In this document: piece after piece, positions 47,896 to 58,087 of the stretch
How positions within the stretch are numbered: position 1 is the stretch's first letter
Layout of the letters: the number at the start of each line of letters is the position of its first letter
Source of the DNA: Sambucus nigra
Lineage: Eukaryota > Streptophyta > Magnoliopsida > Dipsacales > Adoxaceae
DNA: 64,000 nt
NCBI GenBank assembly: GCA_949130495.1
Contig: OX422210.1
Coordinates: 496,783,760 to 496,847,759, forward strand
Direction of reading: 5' to 3'
The notes under the pieces: generated by a model
The model's input: the letters and a program-made list of their open reading frames with translations, nothing else
What the model was told of the DNA's origin: nothing
Database searches by the model: none
Translations under genes and position numbers: made by a program

Positions 47896-50198
47896 TGTAG
47901 GAGGGTAGTGAGATTGGGGTCTATGAATAACTGGAAAGGGTGAGGCGTGACCCACTCCAATGGACGCTGTCTGCAAGGTTATCAAGAACTTTTGGAGAAG
48001 CTTCTGATAAAACCTTATTTTTTGCTTAAAAATGGAACTCAAGTTTGAACTCCCTCCCTATAAGAAGATGAATTTCCACAACAATAATAGTAAATTTTCT
48101 CAAGAGGAAATCCTGAGAACGATGGCTATTAGTGAGGAGTGAAAGAACAAGGCACTTAGTACTAGAGAGATTGCAGAGAGAAAATACTAGGATGTTCTAG
48201 TGTCATTTTGACAGAGTAATAGTTCTATTGAGTTTTTTCTATCTTCTCTTGACCTTGCCCAGGGGTCCTATTTATACTTGGGCACTAGGGCTGAGTTGGA
48301 ACTTTTGGGCGACAAAACTTATAGGGTTGGTAAGGGACAAGATGTGCAGTTTACCATTTGTCTCTACATGTGTACAACAGCCTGTCCCCTCAGATAGGTG
48401 GCACCTAGTGCAAACCAATGTGAAAAAAGAAAATATGTCTACCCTAGATGAAAAAATATTTGATTTGGTAAATATCTTTTGAAATGGTAACTTGTGGTAC
48501 AAACTTTGTAAACTTGAGAGAGGAGGCCTCGAGGACCACCTCCTCTAAAACTATCAATCTTGAGGGGGGGCCTTGAGGACCCCTCTCCTCTAAAATCATT
48601 TTTCTTGAGAGGGGCCTTGAGGACCCTCTCTTCTAAGAAAATGTAACAGTTGATTTCTTATGATCAGCCCTTTGGCCGCTCACTTCACTTGTGACTACGT
48701 GTGACCTATGTATGGTCTTGAGTGACTCCCTAATAGTATTCTCTCAATCCAAAAGTACTAAGTGGATGAGATTTCCTAATAAACCTTGTTCCTCAGTCGC
48801 CAAGCCAAAACTCCTAAGAGATCCCACCTGGCCTATTTGATCCTTGCCCGTTCAACTAGGCTACGTATATAAGAAAGTAAGTGTTAGTACTTTTTTCTTT
48901 TAAAGAATGACTTTTCATGATGATGGGCTGCTCAAGGTAGCTACTCCTTTATCCTGGCTTATTATCTAGAAACTGAGGAGGAGGACCTTGAAGGTTCCTC
49001 ACATAAGATTTTTTGGAGGTTGAGGGACCCAGGGGGTTCCTCAACCAAATGTTTTTTTTACCGTTGAGAGACCCTAATCATTTTGCGTTCCATATACATT
49101 TTCTGTCGTTGAGGGACCTTGGGGGTTCCATGACCCATATATGTATTTTTTATCATTGAGGGACCCTGGGGTTCCGTGACCCATATATATTTTATGCCGT
49201 TGAGGGATCCTAGTTGTTCCGTGACCCATATATATTATGTCATTTAGGGACCCTGGAGGTTCCGTGGCCTGTATACATTTTCAACCGTTGAGGGACCTTG
49301 AGGGTTCCGCAACCCATGTATATTTTCTGCCATTGAGGGACCCTGGGGGTTCCACGTCCCATATTTATTTTTCTTCCGTTGAGGGACATCGGGGGTTCCA
49401 CGACCCAAATTTATTTTTTTGCTGTTGAGGGACCCTAGAGGTTCCGCGACCCATATATATTTTTTTTGTTGAGGTACCTTGGGGTTTCGCGCCCCATATA
49501 GGTTTCTCCTGGTAGACATTCCTTCATCCTGGCTTATTTTCTAAAAGCTGGGGAGGAGGACCTTGAGGGTTCCTCACACAAGATTTTTTAGCGGTTGAGG
49601 AACCCTGGGGGTTCCTCACCAAAATATTTTTTCTGTCATTGAGGGACCCTGGGGGTTTCACGTCCTATATACATTTTCTATTATTGATGGACCCTGACCC
49701 ATATATATTTTCTACTGTTGAGGGACCCTAAGGGTTCCGTGACCCATATATATTTTCTGCCACTGGGGGACCTTGGGGTTTCCATGACCCATATATTTTC
49801 TGGAAGATGAAGAGGGTTTTTGAGGGACCCATATATATTTTATGTTGTTGAGGAACCCTAGGGGTTTCGCAACCCATATATATTTTCTGTCGTTGAGGGA
49901 CCCTGGGTGTTCCGTGACCCATATATATTTTCTTCCATTTAGGGACCCTGGGGGTTCCGGGTCCTAAATATATTTTCTGTCGTTAAGGGACCCTTGGGAT
50001 TCCATGGCCCATATATATTTTCTGCTGTTAAGGGACCCTGGGCATTCTGCGACCCATATAGATTTTCTTGCAATTGAGGGGCCTTAGGGGTTCCATGTTC
50101 CAAATATTTTCTGCAAGCTGAAGGGGGGGGGGGGGGAGGGGTATTTTAGGGACCCTCACCCCAAAACAAAGTGGTCAATCTTGAAACACCCATCTACA
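47896..50198 (-). repeat. Ogre-like 5' LTR (right copy)
   Basis: Same layout as the left LTR, with TATA at 48268-48277 and a longer U3 array at 48990-50110. The right edge TCTACA is followed by host TCTAC, which continues the chromovirus LTR. Confidence 0.85.
48990..50110. repeat. U3 tandem array, about 46 bp x 23 (right LTR)
   Basis: Counterpart of 40700-41640 with different copy number and order. A leader-like block (GGAGGAGGACCTTGA...GGTTCCTCAC) occurs twice, near 48978 and 49552, so this LTR carries an internal duplication of roughly 570 bp. Confidence 0.93.
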
Positions 50199-50851
50199 TC
50201 TACTTATGTGTGAAAGTAGACAGTTAGATAGAGTATATCTAATGAGAACAAATTAAGTCTAGAAACTTAATTATATGATGCAGCTAATAACATATGTGAA
50301 TGTTAATTACGATTATGGACATCGAAATCATAATTAAGTATGAGAAACTTAATGCAGTGAGTTAACAGATAAAATGTGAGGAATGTTTCTTATGTTGATA
50401 ATTAACACATAAGAGATGTTAATAAATTGATGTAATGTATGGGCGGTATGGGAATTTAGAAGTGTAGATAAGTTCAATTGAATAATTTAGTCTAGTTAGA
50501 TTGGGTAGTATAGCTATATGGGCTAACTATACAACGTTAGGCGTGCACTATAGATAAGAGGTGAGGAAAGCTGAAGAGAGAGGGTATGTGAGCGTGTGTA
50601 ATCACTAACCAAATTTTAATATGATAAACGTTTGCTAACTATTTTCAAAACTTTTTGTATACTAACACTTGCTATAAAATATTTTCAAAACCTTTTAGGT
50701 GTCCAACCATAGGGACGCCATGCGTGGATTCATTCCAGGGACTCGGAGTTGTAGCAGTGTGGATATTGACATGATTTGATTAGACGATTCTCCCATTCAG
50801 ATCTAGTGTAGGATCTTATTTCATATTCCATGTATGGACATGTTGTCCTGT
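50199..50851 (+). repeat. Chromovirus 3' LTR, piece 2
   Basis: From TCTACTTATGTGTGA to TGTATGGACATGTTGTCC, equivalent to about 32464-33120 of the 5' LTR. Confidence 0.92.
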
Positions 50852-51373
50852 TGATACCAAATTTAGTCTGCTGACATGGCTCAATTAAGTGAAGACATGT
50901 GACAATCTACGTGGCAACATCAAACAATTTCGAGGAACTCACACACTCCGAGGAACCATACTACAACGAGGAACACTTCTTCCCCGAGGAACTCATACGC
51001 TCCGAGGAATAAGAACTCTACAAGGAACTCTTGAGTACCGAGCAGCTTAGGCGGTCCCAGCTGCATCTCGAACAAAGCATAAATAGCAGATAACCAACAG
51101 TTTGACTGTTCATTAAATACTTATCATTCAGATGTAAGGGGCATTTAATATATTACCCTTTCACATGCACAACATCGAATGTATTACCCTTTCACATTGT
51201 AAGGGGACCGGAATTTCTGGATTGAACTTGTAATCGAGAATTCCCAAGCAATCATCAATAACAGAAACAGTGGACGTAGGCCAGTCTTATAAGGCTGAAC
51301 CACTTTAAAACTCTTTGTCTCATTTATTTTATCTGTGATTGATTAATTAGATATAATCTAAGTTTTTACATCA
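50852..51373 (+). repeat. Tat2 5' LTR, lacking the TATA segment
   Basis: 522 bp against 598 bp in the 3' LTR. Two differences account for nearly all of this: a 39-bp segment with CTATAAATAC missing after 51198, and one instead of three copies of an 18-bp GGCGGTCCGAG unit near 51049. Confidence 0.92.
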
Positions 51374-51379
51374 ATAGAT

Positions 51380-51397
51380 TGGCGCCGTATGTGGGAA
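51380..51397 (+). other. Tat2 primer binding site
   Basis: TGGCGCCGTATGTGGGAA, six bases after the LTR. The first nine bases equal the tRNA-Asp complement; I cannot name the primer tRNA with confidence. Confidence 0.7.
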
Positions 51398-51440
51398 GCG
51401 ACTGGTAATATCGTTTTCCATTAAAAACAATTCATCGCAA

Positions 51441-52592
51441 ATGGCTGATATTCCAGAATCCAGTAATCGAAACGCTGGAAGCCCTCCAAATCCATCTGCT
51501 CATCCAAATATTCCAGATCTGGATGGAATAATGACAAATTTGGCTCAGGTCCAGACCGTCATGCAAGAAACCATGCGACAACTCATACAAACCCTCCATG
51601 GAGGTGCACCAACCCATTCAGGACTGCGAAGTATTCAAAGAAATACTCGTTTACCTTCTTCGCGTACTAGGCGTACCGATTCATATCGTACTGAGGAATC
51701 TGAAGATTATTCTTATCAACCTGTATGAACTTCGTCAATGCGAGCCACAGATACTGAACAACGTATCACTCTCTCTCCAAAAAAGACTAGTGCCCAAGAA
51801 ATATTAAGCAGAGTATCTCATTTCGATCGATTAGGTCCTAGGAGGAGCAAAAGTCCTCTTAGAGCCCCATCGAGGAGTTTTTAACGACCATCAGATTTAA
51901 GGGAAGGATCTGCCCAATCGCGACCAGCTGCTCGTCAAGATAGATCCCAGGAAGCCACATCAACGCGATCAGTTGCTCAAACCAACAGGCCCGAGGAAAG
52001 AAATGATGCATGGAAAGGCTCTATTCAGAGGCTGGAGGATAGATTAGGGGAAATGGCTAAGGCCAAGAACCCTCTACAACGAACCTTTGTTCGAGGAACA
52101 CCTTTTGTCCAGGCCATTGTAGATTTTTCAACACCATCAAAGTTCAAAGCACCTGTTGTGACCCCCAAATATGATGGAAAGAGTGACCCTATCCTTCCTA
52201 TTGAACTATACCAAGCTGCAGCTGACATCTATGCTGTTCCAGATGAGATGAGATGCAGAGCATTCTCGGGAACTCTTATCGGATCTGCTCAAATGTGGTA
52301 TAATAATCTTCCTCGGGGTAAGATCTTAACTTTTCTTCAACTGGCCGAGCTATTCATTGGGAATTTCTGTTTTAGGGCAAAGCCAGTTAAACGAGTAGCA
52401 CATTTATTAAGTGTTAGAGAAAAAGCTGGTGAGAGCACCAAAGATTATATAACTCGTTTTAATAACGAGAAACTCGAAGTCATTGATTATGAGGAGAAGA
52501 CAACGATTACCGCCTTGATGAGTGGACTACTTCCCAACAAGTTGTACTACACTTTGGCTAAAGATCCGCCTAGAACTATTGCGAGGAATTAA
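51441..52592 (+). pseudogene. Tat2 gag
   Basis: ATG 51441 (MADIPESSNRN). A Ser/Arg-rich N-terminal region is followed by the retrotransposon gag core at about 52100-52590: SGTLIGSAQMWYNNLP, FLQLAELFIGNF, FRAKPVKRVAHLLSVREKAG and STKDYITRFN. This forms the particle. In-frame stops TGA 51726 and TAA near 51882 interrupt it, and the frame ends at TAA 52590. The zinc knuckle lies in the next frame, so an indel separates them. Confidence 0.9.
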
Positions 52593-52606
52593 ACTGGCCG
52601 GAGAAA

Positions 52607-53797
52607 ATGAAGGCAGACCCTGACAAGAGGAATAAGGCAAAGTATTGCGAGTTTCATAAAGATCATGGCCATATGACCAAAAATTGCATAGCTCTTCAGA
52701 ATGAGATTGAAACACTCATCAGACGAGGAAAATTGGCAAAGTACGTTGATCATGGAAGCGAAAGAAGAAACAACGATCGAGCAAGAGAGAGCTCTAGATC
52801 TCCTCGTCGAGCAGAGGAGAACAAGAAAAGAAACGATGAAGTTTATCCAGAAGACGACCCCGATCTTCCCAAGAGACCAAGGCAACCAGAACGAGAGGTA
52901 TTTTTAATACGCTTTGGGTCATTTGATTGTAATGTTATTACAGGTGGAGATGCAGGAGGAGGAGACCTCATTGCAGAGAGAAAAGCTTACCTCTGTGAGG
53001 CTCAAGCTTTCTCGTACATTCAACGAATAAATCTAGCTGAGGAGGATCGCCCGAGAAAGGTGAACAAAGAGAAATTGGTCATTGGTTTTTCAAAGAATGA
53101 CCTCGCAGGAGTTTTGTATCCTCATGATGACCCATTGGTGATCAAAATAAGGATGGAGGAAGTAATAATTTCAAGAGTAGTGGTGGATAATGGTAGCTCG
53201 GCAGACATCATGTTCTACTCGTGCTTCGACAGTTTAAATCTAAAACTATCTCAACTGGAGCCTTATCATAGAACCCTCCTCGGTTTTTCTGGCGAGAAAG
53301 TATTTCCAATTGGGAAGATCAAATTGGATATATTCATTGGTACGTGGACTGCTCGTCGAACAAAAAGAATATGCTTCTTCGTGATGGATAAGAATGTTCA
53401 ATCATCATACAATATCATCATGGGAAGAGTAGGATTGAAGAAGTTCGAGGCTGTACCATCTATAGTACATCAATGCTTAAAATTTCCAACATATTTTGGA
53501 GTAGGAGTTGTGAAAGGTGATCAAAAAGTAGCTCGGGAATGCTATTATTCATCCGCCGAGCAAGAAGAACTGGAGGAATCAAGGAAAAAGACTACTACCT
53601 ATCAAGTGGATGAAGGTGCAAAAATTGAAACATTGGATCCTAGAGATGAGTCTCAACTCATGAAGGGTCAAGTGGTGGAAGCTACTGAAAACATCATTTT
53701 GGATCATGAGCACCCTGAGCGAACTACTCAAGTAGGTTCGTCGTTGGAAGCCTCACTAAAACAGGAATTGATAACTTTCCTAAGAAGCAGAAAATAA
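52607..53797 (+). pseudogene. Tat2 zinc knuckle and protease
   Basis: Open for 396 codons in the same frame as pol. It starts with CEFHKDHGHMTKNC (zinc knuckle, about residues 14-27), a charged linker, then VVVDNGSSADIMFYSCF near 53180-53225, the aspartic protease active site (DGGSSADI is usual, so one Gly is Asn). IIMGRVGLKKFEAVPS follows. It ends at TAA 53795, after which the pol frame continues. Confidence 0.88.
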
Positions 53798-53821
53798 ACT
53801 TTTGCGTGGAGTCATGAGGAT

Positions 53822-56800
53822 ATGCCTGGGATAGACCCAAATTTCTTATGTCACGAGCTCAATGTGAATAAGGAGATCAAGCCTGTGAAGCAGAGAAGAA
53901 GAGTATTTAGTCCCGAGAAGAATCAAGCTATACAAGAGGAAGTCGAGAAGCTCCAGAAAGCTTGCTTCATTGAAGATGTTAAATATCCAAAATGGTTAGC
54001 AAATGTGGTGATGGTGAAAAAGAAGAACAACAAATGGAGGATGTGTGTAGACTTCACCGACCTCAACAAAGCATGCCTAAAGGATCACTTTCCACTGCCC
54101 CGAATTGATCAACTGGTGGATGCTACCTCGGGACACGAGCTGCTGAGCTTCATGGATGCTTATTCTGGTTACAACTAGATAAAAATGAAACCTGAAGACA
54201 GGGAGAGTACTTCTTTCATTACCCCTAGGGGAACTTATTGTTATAATGTTATGCCTTTTGGTTTGAAAAATGCAGGTGCGACATATCAGCGGCTGATGAA
54301 CAAAGTCATTGTTGAACAAATCAGTTGCAATATGGAAGTCTATGTTGACGATATGCTGACAAAGAGCAAGAAAGCTGCTGATCATCTAGTTGACTTAAAC
54401 CAGACCTTTGATCAACTAGATAAATATCAAATTAAGTTGAACCCAATGAAGTGCACATTTGGAGTACGAGAAGGCATGTTTCTCGGATACATTGTCAATC
54501 AGCGAGGCATTGAAGCTAACCCTAAAAAGATTAAATCTCTGCTAGGGTTGCGATCTCCAACGATGAAGAAAGAGGTGCAAAGTCTTACAGGACGAGTAGC
54601 AGCACTTAACAGATTTGTATCGCGAGCAACTGATCGATGTCTCCCATTCTTCAAGACGCTCCGAAAGACTTTTGAGTGGAATGATGAATGTGAGAAGGCT
54701 TTCCAAGACTTGAAGAAATATTTGGGAGCACCTCCACTGTTATCCAGGCCAGTGACGGGAGAAAAATTATACTTGTATCTGGCAGTGTCCGAGAATGCAG
54801 TTAGTTCAGCATTGATAAGAGTGGAGAATGGAGTACAAAAACCAATCTACTACATAAGTAAGGCCTTCCGAGGAGCAGAGATCAGATATCTAAGGCTGGA
54901 AAAATTGGCACTGGCATTGATCGAGGCAAGTAGAAGAATGAAGCCATATTTTCAGGCTCATACCATTGTAGTATATACTGATATGCCGTTGAGGCAAGCC
55001 CTTCATAAACCATAAAAATCAGGAAGATTGATGTGCTGGGCAATAGAACTCGGTGAATATGATATAGTTTATGAACCCAGATCATCGCTTAAAGGGCAAG
55101 CTGTAGTAGATTTTATAGCAGAGTTCACCTATCCTGATACCCCCGAGGAGCAAAAGTTGCTCGCTGATCAACCTGTGGATGTTACAGGATCATCAAACAC
55201 AAGCTCAGACCAACTTAGGTTGGTAAAAGGGAAAGTGGATGTTATAGGATCATCAAATTCGAGCCCAGACCAACTCAGGTTGGTAAAAGGGCAAGAAAAG
55301 ATGATCGATGAAGAGCAAGAAATATCAGGGGAGGATGAAAGGAAGCAACAAATATTTCACCGAGGAACTCTGTCAGATCAGAAATTTGAAGACGAGTTAC
55401 CTATATGGAGGCTATATGTAGATGGCTCATCTTGCACAACAGGCTGTGGGGCAGGGATCATTTTGAACAGCCCGGACAAGGTCGACATGGAATATGCCCT
55501 ACGATTACAATTTAAAGCTTCCAATAATGAGGCTGAGTATGAGGCCATGATTGCAGGTCTTAATTTGGCAAAAATTATGGAGGCGCAGCAGGTTATTGTC
55601 TTTAGTGATTCGTAATTGATCGTAAACCAAATGATGGGAGTATATGCAGTCAGAGGAGAATTAATGATCAGATATGATGCAAAGGCAAAGGAGATGGTGT
55701 CGGAATTTGCTGCTATTCAACTGGTTAGAATACCAAGAATGGAGAATGCGAGAGTAGACGCCTTAGATCGATTAGCATCAGCTACTCGTACCGATCTACG
55801 AAGAACAATCCCAATTGAATTTTTAGCTGGTCGGAGTATAGATGAAGATCTGACGACGAATTTTATTACCCTTGATTTAGGACCATCTTGGATGGATCCC
55901 ATCAGGGCATATATTGAGGAAGGAGAATTACCAATTGACAAGCTCGCAGCTAAGAAATTGAAGTTTAAAGTTGCTCGGTATGTATTAACTAACGGTATTC
56001 TATATAGACGAGGAATAATGGAAGTTTTGCAAAGATGTGTACATCCCTCCGAGGTGAAAGAATTGATTGAAGAGATCCATGAAGGGTCCTGTGGAGCCCA
56101 TGTAGCAGGTTGGACGCTTTTACAAAGGGTAATGACTCAAGGATATTACTGGCCGACGATAAGGGCTAATTGCATAGCCTATGCTAAGAAATGTGACAAG
56201 TGTCAGCGCTTATTCTCCATCCGAAGAACTCCCCAAGCATTATTAACACCCATTACTTCCCCTTGTCCATTTGCCATATGGGCAATAGATTTGGTTGGGC
56301 CACTGCCGACGACCAGGGGAAGGTTTAAGTATCTCGTGGTCGCTGTGGATTATTTTACTAAATGGGTTGAAGCTGATCCTCTCATTGATATGACGTACGA
56401 CAAGGTGTACCAATTTATTTGGAAGAACATCATTTGTCGATATGGTCTTCCTCATGCCTTCATCACAGACCATGGAACACAATTTGACAACGAGGAGTTT
56501 GATGCCTATTATCATCAGTCAAACATTTTGAAGATCCACTCAGAGCCAGGCCATCCTCAAAGCAATGGACAAACTAAAGTGACGAACAGAACATTGCTAA
56601 ATTGCTTGAAGAAAAGACTAAGTGGCGCAAAAGAAAACTGGGTCAACGAGTTACAGTCAGTACTGTGGGCTTATCGTACTACTCCCCGAGCAGCAACTGG
56701 AGAATCACCATATATGCTGGCGTTTGGAAGTGAAGCTGTTATACCTGCCGAGTTGGGCCTCCCAACACATAGGGTATTGAATTTCAATTCCCCTGTCAGT

Positions 56801-57109
56801 GATTTAATGAGAAGATTGGATTTAGACATGCTCGAGGAAGTTAGAGAAGAAGCAGCCATCAGGAATGCTGCATACCAACAACGAACAGCTGTGTTCTACA
56901 ATAAGAGGGTGAAGAAGTGCGACCTGAAAGAAGGAGACTATGTGCTAAAGAAAGTGATTCAAAAGCACAACAAACTAGATGCAAACTGGCATGGACCATA
57001 CCGAGTTACAGAAGTTGTTTGACCAGGAACTTACCGAATAGTAACTTTAGAGGGGGAGGAGTTTAAGAATGCATGGAACACAGAGCATCTGCGCAAGTAT
57101 TATCAGTGA
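53822..57109 (+). pseudogene. Tat2 pol: RT, RNase H, archaeal-type RNase H, integrase
   Basis: One frame with stops at 54176, 55013, 55613 and 57020. RT: WRMCVDFTDLNKAC, MPFGLKNAGATYQRLMN and catalytic YVDDML (54341-54358). First RNase H (54660-55090) is degenerate (LYLAVSENAVSSALI). Second RNase H (55395-55800) keeps YVDGSS, NNEAEYEAMIAGLNLA and FSDS. Integrase: HEGSCGAH...CDKCQR, AIDLVGPLP, ITDHGTQF, then GQTKVTNRT, where the catalytic Glu is Lys (56576-56578). It ends HLRKYYQ, TGA 57107. The order is diagnostic of Tat. It converges with the antisense ORF at 58088. Confidence 0.95.
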
Positions 57110-57290
57110 TGTATATTCTCATGTAACGCAGTTCCGTCAGTATGAATAAAATGAAGATAGTCTGCCAAATTCTCTCCTTTTATTGAAAGTTTTTCGGGGA
57201 ATACTAGTGCTACACACTACTCGGCAAAACTCAGAAGCACTACTCGGTAAAACTCGGAGCTCGAACTACTCAAATTTACTCTCGAAAACG

Positions 57291-57800
57291 CCAACTAAGG
57301 TTGGTCGAGAAACAAATGTATTCCTCCGAGAAGTAAAACTTGTATTCCTCCGGGAAGTAAAACTTGTATTCCTCCGAAAAGTAAAACTTGTAATCCTACG
57401 GGAAGTAAAACTTGTATTCCTCCGGGAAGTAAAACTTGTATTCCTCCGGGAAGTAAAACTTATATTCCTCCGGGAAGTAAAACTTGTATTCCTACGGGAA
57501 GTCAAACTTGTATTCCTTCGGGAAGTAAAACTTGTATTCCTCCGGGAAGTAAAACTTGTATTTCTACGGGAAGTAAAACTATGTGTTCCTCGGGAAGTAA
57601 AAGTATTCCTAAAAATGCCAACTTATGTTGGTTAGGAAGTAAATATATTCTCGAAAATGCCAACTAAAGTTGGTCGGGAGGTAAAGAAAGTGCCAAAGGT
57701 CCTCGTAGAGGAAAAATCCACTAAGTATGGCTGGTCGGGGATAAAAACCCACTAACTGTAGTTAGTCGAGAAGGAAAATTTACCGACCTTGGTTGGTCGG
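57291..57800. repeat. Convergence block of Tat2: hairpins around a 24-bp x 12 array
   Basis: The 24-bp array (GTATTCCTCCGGGAAGTAAA plus ACTT) runs 57318-57602. Hairpins flank it: CCAAC/GTTGG at 57291-57304, 57618-57631 and 57660-57673, ACTAAC/GTTAGT at 57751-57766, and CCGACC/GGTCGG at 57783-57800. The block is between the pol stop (57109) and the antisense ORF stop (58088). Confidence 0.9.
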
Positions 57801-58087
57801 AAACATATTATGAATACGAGAAAGTGATCGAGCAGAATTTTTAATTATTACTAAGTTGGTCGAGAAAGAAAACATCATTTTTGCCAAATGACTACCACAA
57901 ATTCAAATTACTCGACAATAAGTTGATCGACAAATTACACAATATTGTTATCTTTTTAACAGATACACATGCACAGATGTAAAGTGTCACAAAACAATAG
58001 CATTCAAGATTTGCAAATAAAATTATTTCATTAAATGAAGAACAAAATACATCAGGAATGAAATACAAACTTATTACATCAATACTC

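Larger units (their letters stand above)
39586..50198 (-). mobile_element. Ogre-like, pol-less LTR retrotransposon full of minisatellites
   Basis: Direct repeats of 2118 bp (39586-41703) and 2303 bp (47896-50198), both TGTAG...CTACA on the plus strand. The PBS sits beside the right LTR on the minus strand, so transcription runs right to left. The interior holds a Glu-Glu-Pro-rich ORF remnant near the 5' end and then only tandem repeats. No protease, RT or integrase was found. The PBS type and overall size suggest the Ogre branch of Tat; lineage is inferred. It is inserted in the chromovirus 3' LTR. Confidence 0.82.

Noticed and set aside
40753..49922. Many open frames on both strands with repeated peptide motifs such as THIYFLSLRDPGGSA
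   Set aside because: Frames kept open by the 46-bp U3 arrays. Frames are equally open on the opposite strand and the unit length is not a multiple of three.
57183..57635. Open frame encoding VFLREVKL repeated about eleven times
   Set aside because: It is the translation of a 24-bp tandem repeat; a unit divisible by three keeps any frame open. It lies past the pol stop with no start context and has an open frame on the other strand too.
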